From IMG/VR virus record IMGVR_UViG_3300021964_000094, positions 1 to 53,602 of that record: a DNA stretch of 53,602 bases, one strand, 5' to 3'. The notes below the pieces were generated by a model. That model saw only the letters and a program-made list of their open reading frames with translations. It searched no databases and was not told the origin of the DNA. Made by a program: the position numbers and the translations under genes. Origin of the DNA: a virus. This document shows positions 43,091 to 51,600 of the stretch, piece after piece; positions within the stretch are counted from its first letter, which is position 1, and the number at the start of each line of letters is the position of its first letter.

Positions 43091-46000
43091 ATGTCTACAT
43101 TAGGGCGAATATCAGGACAGATGTTAAAAGCCAACCTCGAGCGTAGTGGGGTTGATTTAGCATTTGAAAACGATCTTTTATATCTCGATGTCAATAACGG
43201 CAAAGTGGGTATTAATACGAGTATCGTTCCTAGAGACTTAACAATTGACGGAACTTCTCTTACAACTGATCTAATTGTTGACACAGGATTTTTACAAGTT
43301 GTTGATACTGTTATTGACGGATCTACAGGAAATATAACAACAGTCGGAAATCAGCCAGTCACTATAAACGCACATTCAGGTAACGTAGATATTTCATCTT
43401 TGACTGTTAATAGTCTGTTTTTTGAAAATAGCACAATACAAACAAACGAATCAAATACTAACTTAGAAATAAGAGTAAACGGCTCTGGACGAATTGAATT
43501 TGGTACAGACGATAGTGCGTTTACAGATGTGTTGATGAGACAAAATTTACATGCTGTTGGAGATGTTACACTAGACGGAAATATTTCTTTTGGCGATAGC
43601 AGTGTTGAAGATACACTATCTGTATACGGTAAAATACATTCTGATATAATGCCATCTGTAACAGATCTATATAATATAGGTTCGCCTACAGAAAAATGGA
43701 AAGAAGTTCATTCTAGAACAATCAACGGTGAGTTTTTAGTTACAACTGATTTCGGCGTTCCGGGTATTACAACAATTAGCGCAAGGCCAGGTAATACTTG
43801 GTATGTAAGTACAGTAGAAGGTGATGATACTAATGTTGGTGATCATCAGATGGGCCCTTTTAAAACTATCAAACATGCTCTAAGCCAAGCAACTGTTGGA
43901 GACACTGTTTATATCTATGCTGGCGATTACGAGGAATTTTTTCCTTTGACTGTGCCAAAGGGTGTAACTGTACAAGGAGAAGGAATACGTTCTGTAAAAG
44001 TTTATCCTCATACAAGTCACAATGATAAAGATGCTTTTTTATTAAACGGTGAAACTACTGTTGAAAATTTGACGGTATCCGACTTTTATTATAATAGTAC
44101 AAATGATACAGGATATGCTTTTCGCTTTGCTAATAATTTACAAGTTGACGAACGCAGTCCTTATGTAAGAAACATTTCAGTTATAACACGTTCAGACAGC
44201 AGTAACGAAAGTGCTGGCCGAGGCGCCCTAGTCGATGGAAGTGTAGCAACACAATATAGTAAAGAAGCAAGTATGCTATTCCATAGTGTGACATTTATTA
44301 CACCGGGAAGCATTGCTCTTTATATGAAAAATGGTGTACGGGTTGAGTGGTTAAATTCATTTACATATTTTGCTAGTAGAGGCTTTTATGCTCAGAACGG
44401 TGCTTTTGGTAGATTGACACCGGACGGTAGCACTATAAAATATGGTGCTGAGTTACGTTCAATTGGTTCAGCAAACGTGTACGGTATAGTCGGCGCCGAA
44501 GCAGATGGTAATCAGTGTTTAATGTATTTGATACAACACAATTTTGCCTATGTAGGTGCTGGCACAGATGTAGAAAACGATCCTGGTTTTGTTACACAAA
44601 ACACCGAAACAATTGAAGTAAACAGCGGAAAGATTTATTATCAAAGTGTTGATCAATCCGGCGACTTTAGAGTTGGCGAAGCGTTTACAGTAGATCAAAG
44701 TAGCGGATTTATTACAGCAAATGGATTAGGTGGAAACGTAGGCGGTGTAACAAATATCAGTTTCGGTGACGGTGTTAACAATACTGAAATTGATGCTTCA
44801 CAGGTTAGTACAGGAAATATTCAACTTACACAAAATAATGTAAACACTGTCGGCGGAGATTTAAATATTACTCCTTCGAGCGGTAGTACAACGCTGGATA
44901 GTGATGTAGAAATTAGAGACGGTTTAACAGTCGGCGGCGATATGATTGTTAATGGTGCTGTATCGTTTGGCGACAGCAGTCAACAAGGTGGCGGATCGCA
45001 GATCAGTTTTGATGCTCCTATTAGTATTGATCTCGAGCCAACATTTGATGTAACATACAACTTAGGTAATGATGTTGAAAGTTGGAAAACTGTATACACA
45101 AACCGCTATCTAGCCGAAGATATACAATTATTTCAAAATAGAATTACAACCACAAGATCTAGCAGTAACTTAGATTTAGAAGCCGCAGGCACAGGTGTTA
45201 TACAATTTGTTAGTCCTGTTGAAATAACAAACAATCTTTCAACTGGAGATGCTGATTTACAAGATGTTGATATAACTGGCGATCTTATACAAACAGGAAA
45301 TACAACACTAACAGGAAATAAAACTGTAAGTGGAAATTATACACTTAGTGGTTTTTTAAATTTAAATGATGATCTAGTTCCATTTGATGATATTAAAATT
45401 GCTGGTAACAAAATTACAACAACAGAAAGCAATAGTAATCTACAACTAGATGCTAGTGGTACAGGTAAAGTTGTATTTTCTACAGACACTGATATTAGTT
45501 TAAACTTAACAACTGATCAATTAGTTAGTAATGAAATTGATAATACAGGATCTGCTGTTACATCAGATGAATACTTCACAGATGGATTACACATTTTTCA
45601 AGATAACATTGTAGGTACTAGTAATGACAGTATCGATGTAAGAACTACCACAATTAAATTACAAGACGATGTTGATGTAACACAAGATTTACAAGTATCA
45701 GGAACAAGTACATTATTAAACACAACAACAAACGGCACACTTGATGTAACTGGTCCAACTACTCTTGTTGGCGATGCTGAAATACAAAGTACACTTATTG
45801 TAAATGGTGGCAATCTAACAACCAGTGGATTACATTTAGGTAATATTCGAGTTGATACTAATGTTATTACCACAACCGAATCAAACTCAGATCTTGAATT
45901 ACGTGCTAGTGGAACTGGTCGTGTTATTACAAATGAACGTGTGCTAGTTGAAAATACTATTGATGTTAGAGGCGCCCTAGATTTCCAAAGTCTAACAGCA

Positions 46001-48604
46001 ATTAACAGCGTAACAGCAAGTGAGTTTTATACTGATCAAATATTAATAAAAGATAATTTCTTTACTACAACAAGCAGTAACGGAAACTTAGAGTTACGTG
46101 CTAGTGGTACTGGAAAAGTTGTAGTAAGCGAAACAAATGTACAAATTGATACAGACTTAACAGTTGATTTAGAAACTGATCTAAATGATACTAATATTTC
46201 AGAAACATTAACACTAACAGGAAACAGGATTGTTAGTGGAACTTACACAAATATTGGTAGCACAACAGTTTCAAACGATGTAACTATTGACGGATACTTA
46301 CAAGGAGACAATGTTCGTTTTGAAACAAATTACGTTAGTACAACTGAATCAAACAGCGATTTAGAATTAAGAGCAAGTGGTACAGGTAAAGTTGTAGTAA
46401 ACAACACAGATGTTGACGTAACAAACAACCTAACTGTTGTAGGTGATATTTTTACAACAAATGCCAATATCACAAACACTCTTACATTTGATAGACTAGA
46501 ACAAAATGAAATTGTACTAGATAATAACTTTATAACAACTACAACATCTAACGCAGATCTTGAATTACGTGGCAGTGGATCGGCATTGATAGTTGTTCCT
46601 GATTCAGTTACTGTATCTGAAAATTTAAATGTTACAGGTACTGTGTTTGGTAACATAGTTACTGCGAATGATACCGTTACATTAAATTCGTTTACACATA
46701 ACAATGGTACATTAACTAGATCAGGAACAACTGTACTTAATAATGAATTAATTGTTAATGATAATGTTCAATTTGAAAACATTAAGATTGACGATAACAC
46801 AATTTCAACAACAGAATCAAATAGTGATTTAGAATTACGTGCGGCAGGAACCGGCCAAATACTGATAGATCACAATGTTACATTAGGAAAAAACATTACT
46901 GTTTTAGGTAATACTAATCTTTCCGGAGACTTTACGGTTTCAAGCATTGTGTTTAACAGTATTAGCAATGGCGATATCTTAATTGATGATAATTTTATTA
47001 CTACTACGCTGTCTGATAGTAACTTAGAGCTTAGAGCAAACGGTGTAGGAACGCTATATTTAGACAGCAATAATTTACAAGCAGACGAAGATTTTACAGT
47101 TAATGGGATAACTGATTTATTAGATACAACTATTAATGGATCAATAATACATACCGGTAATGCTGTACATACAGGAAATTATACTAATAATGGTGCGATA
47201 AAAACCACACAAAATTTTGTCACTAGTGGCGACCCAACATTCTCTAATATAAGAGTTGTAAACAACACAATTACTACTAGCGATTCAAATAGTGACTTAG
47301 AGTTTAGGGCCGATGGTAATGGAAAAGTTATTTTTGACTATGATTCAAGATTTCAAAATAATGTAAACATCACTAATGACTTTATATCAAAAGACGTTAA
47401 TGTGCTTGGAACGCTTCAAGCAACAACCTTCCAAACACAAGATGATCTAAGAATTAGCGGAAATACTATTTCAACAACAGTTAGTAATAGTAATGTACAT
47501 CTCCGTGCTTTAACAGAAGTACAAGCTGATAATATTGTTTTTGATGATAACGTTATTAAATCAAAACAAACAAATCAGGATGTCGTACTAGAACCAGCAG
47601 GACAATTAGATGTTAGTACATCGGGTCCGCAGGGTTACACAGCAACATTACCAATAACTGGAAGTATGTACCTTGCCGCTGGAGCAGATTATAGCTTAAC
47701 AGAAGATAGACTATTAGGAATAACAAGTCAAGATTTACGTGATTGGGCCAACGCATTTAATGGACAAACTGTTACTATTGATTTAACAGGACAGTCAGTT
47801 GGAACTGCTCAAATTACAGGAACACTGGTATACACATCTGGAGATTCATATCTTGCTGTAACTCCAAATACATTATCGTCTGGTATGACATTCCAATATT
47901 ATGATGTTACGGGACTTACTCCTAATGCCGCAACACCAGGTACGACTAACTTTATACTACCAAAAGGAACAACAGCACAAGCAACAGCAATCGACGGAAT
48001 GATTAGGTTTGATACTGATCTTGATAAATTTACCGGACATGTGTCGGGAGTAAAACCTTTTGGCGGAGTATATTCAGCAGATAGAAGAACAAGTGTCACT
48101 GTTTCTGATAGCAGATTTTTTAAAGACAACCAAACAATTAATTTTCAAAACAATAATATACAAACAGCTCATATTGATAGTCAAGGAATAAAAGCACACG
48201 GTCTAACTGTTGACAATGTTACTATTAACGGTAATACAATTTCAAGTCTTACTAATAACGATATTAATATTATACCAAACGGTACAGGTGATGTAATATT
48301 AGATGAAACCATTGTTAGAGGTGACGAGTTTGAAAATCAAAACGCTACAGATCCTATGTCGCTTGCTACAACAGCAAACGGGTATGTAAAGTTTAACACT
48401 AAAACAGCGGTCGTAATGCCAAACGGTACTACTGGCCAACGTCCGGCAAATCCTGAAATAGGAACAGTTCGTTATAATTCTCAACAAGGTACTCCAGAAG
48501 TATGGAATGGCAGTACTTGGGCAACATGGGCTGGATCTAGTGTAACAGCATCTGAAGCAGAAATTGATGACATATCAAACATTTTTGCTATCCTACTTGG
48601 ATAA
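43091..48604 (+). CDS. Giant tail fibre, first of two paralogs
   Basis: 1837 residues. N-terminus MSTLGRISGQMLKANLERSG, then VDLAFENDLLYLDVNNGKVG, a start shared with the next gene. Residues about 235-480 form a right-handed beta-helix like pectate-lyase folds (RPGNTWYVSTVEGDDTNVGD, GPFKTIKHALSQATVGDTVY, IYAGDYEEFF, VPKGVTVQGEGIRSVKVYP). From about 680 to 1490 comes a series of modules, each marked by a motif such as TTTESNSDLELRASGTGKVV, about 11 copies counting degenerate ones (e.g. near 43440 and 47500). The C-terminus (GQRPANPEIGTVRYNSQQGT, PEVWNGSTWATWAG) is a typical fibre head-like end. Ribosome site AAGGAG is 6 bases before the ATG. It should form a long trimeric host-binding fibre. 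It has a late promoter framed by inverted arms. Confidence 0.85.
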   Translation: MSTLGRISGQMLKANLERSGVDLAFENDLLYLDVNNGKVGINTSIVPRDLTIDGTSLTTDLIVDTGFLQVVDTVIDGSTGNITTVGNQPVTINAHSGNVDISSLTVNSLFFENSTIQTNESNTNLEIRVNGSGRIEFGTDDSAFTDVLMRQNLHAVGDVTLDGNISFGDSSVEDTLSVYGKIHSDIMPSVTDLYNIGSPTEKWKEVHSRTINGEFLVTTDFGVPGITTISARPGNTWYVSTVEGDDTNVGDHQMGPFKTIKHALSQATVGDTVYIYAGDYEEFFPLTVPKGVTVQGEGIRSVKVYPHTSHNDKDAFLLNGETTVENLTVSDFYYNSTNDTGYAFRFANNLQVDERSPYVRNISVITRSDSSNESAGRGALVDGSVATQYSKEASMLFHSVTFITPGSIALYMKNGVRVEWLNSFTYFASRGFYAQNGAFGRLTPDGSTIKYGAELRSIGSANVYGIVGAEADGNQCLMYLIQHNFAYVGAGTDVENDPGFVTQNTETIEVNSGKIYYQSVDQSGDFRVGEAFTVDQSSGFITANGLGGNVGGVTNISFGDGVNNTEIDASQVSTGNIQLTQNNVNTVGGDLNITPSSGSTTLDSDVEIRDGLTVGGDMIVNGAVSFGDSSQQGGGSQISFDAPISIDLEPTFDVTYNLGNDVESWKTVYTNRYLAEDIQLFQNRITTTRSSSNLDLEAAGTGVIQFVSPVEITNNLSTGDADLQDVDITGDLIQTGNTTLTGNKTVSGNYTLSGFLNLNDDLVPFDDIKIAGNKITTTESNSNLQLDASGTGKVVFSTDTDISLNLTTDQLVSNEIDNTGSAVTSDEYFTDGLHIFQDNIVGTSNDSIDVRTTTIKLQDDVDVTQDLQVSGTSTLLNTTTNGTLDVTGPTTLVGDAEIQSTLIVNGGNLTTSGLHLGNIRVDTNVITTTESNSDLELRASGTGRVITNERVLVENTIDVRGALDFQSLTAINSVTASEFYTDQILIKDNFFTTTSSNGNLELRASGTGKVVVSETNVQIDTDLTVDLETDLNDTNISETLTLTGNRIVSGTYTNIGSTTVSNDVTIDGYLQGDNVRFETNYVSTTESNSDLELRASGTGKVVVNNTDVDVTNNLTVVGDIFTTNANITNTLTFDRLEQNEIVLDNNFITTTTSNADLELRGSGSALIVVPDSVTVSENLNVTGTVFGNIVTANDTVTLNSFTHNNGTLTRSGTTVLNNELIVNDNVQFENIKIDDNTISTTESNSDLELRAAGTGQILIDHNVTLGKNITVLGNTNLSGDFTVSSIVFNSISNGDILIDDNFITTTLSDSNLELRANGVGTLYLDSNNLQADEDFTVNGITDLLDTTINGSIIHTGNAVHTGNYTNNGAIKTTQNFVTSGDPTFSNIRVVNNTITTSDSNSDLEFRADGNGKVIFDYDSRFQNNVNITNDFISKDVNVLGTLQATTFQTQDDLRISGNTISTTVSNSNVHLRALTEVQADNIVFDDNVIKSKQTNQDVVLEPAGQLDVSTSGPQGYTATLPITGSMYLAAGADYSLTEDRLLGITSQDLRDWANAFNGQTVTIDLTGQSVGTAQITGTLVYTSGDSYLAVTPNTLSSGMTFQYYDVTGLTPNAATPGTTNFILPKGTTAQATAIDGMIRFDTDLDKFTGHVSGVKPFGGVYSADRRTSVTVSDSRFFKDNQTINFQNNNIQTAHIDSQGIKAHGLTVDNVTINGNTISSLTNNDINIIPNGTGDVILDETIVRGDEFENQNATDPMSLATTANGYVKFNTKTAVVMPNGTTGQRPANPEIGTVRYNSQQGTPEVWNGSTWATWAGSSVTASEAEIDDISNIFAILLG
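45160..47510 (+). repeat. Tandem fibre-module repeats in the first giant fibre
   Basis: A module of about 60-70 codons repeats, each containing a variant of 'ttteSNsdLELrasGtGkv' (near 45160, 45420, 45870, 46070, 46340, 46540, 46800, 47000, 47270, 47470). DNA copies are locally near identical, for example around 46340 and 46800, so the array can recombine. Confidence 0.85.
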
Positions 48605-48616
48605 ATTTCCAAATTA

Positions 48617-48624
48617 GCTAAATA
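48617..48624 (+). promoter_or_regulatory. Late promoter-like site for the second giant fibre
   Basis: GCTAAATA shares the TAAATA core of the late consensus. It is 71 bases before the TTG start at 48695 and would produce a leader of about 60 bases. Confidence 0.5.
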
Positions 48625-48694
48625 CTATTACAAACTGTGGTAAACCCGCAATGTAAGGTGGTTATCCGTGAAACTCGGAAGTTAGGAGAGCGAA
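48625..48694 (+). promoter_or_regulatory. Structured leader of the second giant fibre
   Basis: TGTGG and CCGCA (48636-48650) form a short stem with loop TAAAC-like sequence, and TCCG/CGGA (48665-48679) another with loop TGAAACT. AGGAG (48684-48688) is 6 bases before the TTG start. Pairings are short, so a specific riboswitch is not claimed. Confidence 0.35.
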
Positions 48695-51600
48695 TTGAGC
48701 CAATTAGGTCGTATTTCGGGTCCGCTCTTGAAGGCAAATCTATTGCGTAATGGCATAGATCTGGCTTTTGAGAACGACTTATTATATTTAGATGTAACCA
48801 ATGGTAGGGTTGGAATTAACACCAACGCACCAACTCACGAATTAGAAGTCAGCGGCACAACACGTACTACTAACTTAGAGGTTACTAATTCAGTAAGCCT
48901 TTCAAACTTTACAATTTCAAACAATACTATTTCAAACGACGCAGGTGATATTACATTCACATCTCCTGTTATAATTAATAACGAATTAACTTTTGATGAC
49001 ATGCGTATCTTTGATAATGTCATCGAAACAACATCATCAAACGCAGACTTAGAAATTCGAACAAGCGGTACTGGTATAATTGATCTTCAATCAGATGTAC
49101 TTGTCGGCGGTAACTTACATGTAAATGGTAATATTACAGCAGACGGAACAATTGGATTAGGCGACAGTGTTAGCGATATTATTAATTTCAATGCTAGAAT
49201 AGCAAGTGATTTAATACCTTCTGAAAATGATAGATGGACAATAGGTAAAGATCCAGACGATTCAACTAATACACGTTGGAACGATCTTTGGGCTGTTAAC
49301 TTATATGCTGATTCTGTATTTTCAGCAAACATTGTTATTGACGGAATTAACTTAGCTACCCGTCCAGGTAATACTTATTATGTTAGTGTTAATGGTAGTG
49401 ATTTAAATAATACTGGAACACACCAAAACGATCCTGTTGAAAGTGTTGGATATGCTTTAAGTCAAGCAAGTTCCGGTGACACTATTTGGATTTATCCAGG
49501 CACATATACAGAAACATTTCCTTTAGTAGTTCCGGTCGGTGTAACAGTGCGAGGCACAGGAATACGCTCGGTTACTATTGAACCAACTGCCGCTACAAGA
49601 AACAAAAACGCTTTTGAATTAAATGGCGAAACTACTGTTGAAGATCTAACGGTAGCAAATTTTGAATATGACTCGGGCAATGATACTGGGTATGCTTTTG
49701 TTTTTGCGAATAATATAACTGTAACTAGTCGTTCTCCTTATGTTAGAAACATAACAGTTAGTACTAAAGGTAGTACTGTAAGATTAGGTACTAATCCTCC
49801 TGAAGATCCATTAGGATTCAACGCAGGTGACGCAGGAAAAGGAGCAAAGATTGATGGAAGTGTAGCAAATGCTTCAAGTAACGAAGCAAGTATGCTATTC
49901 CATTCAGCAACATTCATTACTCCTGGTGTTGATACAATTACAGCGACTAATGGTACAAGGGTAGAATGGCTTAACAGTTTTACATATTACGCAAACAAAG
50001 GCATGAACCTATTAAGTGGTACTGCTGGATTTAGTGGCGATGGTAAGACTAGAATTAAAATTTCAAACACCGGCGGCACGTTTGCTGTTAATGACACATT
50101 AAGTTATTATGATGTTGACGGTACAACAGTACTAGCATCAGGAACAATTGAAAGCATTAACGGTGACTTTTATAACATTGATGGTAAAGTTACAGGATTC
50201 GAAACACTTGAAGATAGAGCAGGCAAATCAGGAACAGCATACGGTGATGCTCAACTAGATACATCACAAGCAAAGTTTGGTGCTTCAAGTTTATTGCTAG
50301 ACGGAACTGGCGATTATGTAGGTTATTCAACACAGCCAGACTTTGGATTTGGAACTGGAGACTTTACAGTAGAAGGTTGGATAAGATTAGGTGCTCTTGC
50401 TTTAGATCAAACAGTATTTGATTTTAGAAATGGCGCTGATGGCGACACAGCTCCAGTATTAAGAATTAATACTTCTAATCAACTTGAGTTTGCTCCAGCA
50501 GATACAGCACAGATTACTGGAACTGCCCTTTCGAGTTTAACTTGGTATCATGTTGCTATTTCAAGATCATCAGGATCTACAAAATTATTTGTTAATGGAA
50601 CACAACAAGGATCAACTTATACAGATGCTAATGACTATGGAACCAGTAAACCATTAACTATTGGTGCTAAACATTCCGGAACAAACTTCTTGAATGGTCA
50701 TTTAGATGATATTCGAGTAAGTGATATTGCTAGATATACAGCAACCTTTGCGGCACCTGGAGCGGCATTTACAAGTGATACAAATACTGTATTGCTTTTA
50801 CACTTTAATGGTTCTGATGGCACAACTGTTATAGTTGATGACGGAATTACAACACAAGATATCAGAACTACCAGCGGTGGTACAGCAAGTAAAATTGATT
50901 TTGCTAACTATTCAGACTTTGGTGTTGAAGTTAGAGCAATTGGTTCAGCGAACGTTTATGGTAATTATGGTGTTTATGGCGACGGCGACGGAGTTATTGC
51001 TTACCTAATAGGACACAACCTTGCTTATATTGGTACAGGCAAGTCTAGTGAAAACGACGAAACACAAGTAATACAAGCAAACGAAATTACAGAGCTAAAC
51101 AGAGCAAAAATTTTATACTCAACTGTTGATCAAAGTGGTGATTTTAGAGTTGGCGATCAGTTTTATGTTAATCAGAGAACTGGTGAAGTAAGTTTTTCAA
51201 ATAGCGAACTTGATGTTACAGGTAGTTTAACATTTACATCAGGTGGCAACACAACATTTATTGATGCTACTAGGATTGATACTGGTAATTTACGTCTAAG
51301 TGGTAATACAATTTCAAGTACAACTGGTGATATTAATGTTAATCCTTATACAGATCAATTAAATTTAAACAGTGATGTTACAGTTACTGGCGATTTAAAT
51401 ATTACACAAGACGCAAACATTGGCGGTAACTTGGTACTTGTTGGTGATATTATCTTAAGTGCTAAAGTTGATTCTGATATTATTCCTAGCACAGACGATA
51501 CTTATAGTTTAGGTAGTCCAACAAACCAGTGGAATACAGTTTATGCTTCGAGATTGTTTACAGAAAATATTGAAATAGACAATAACAAGATTAGAACACT

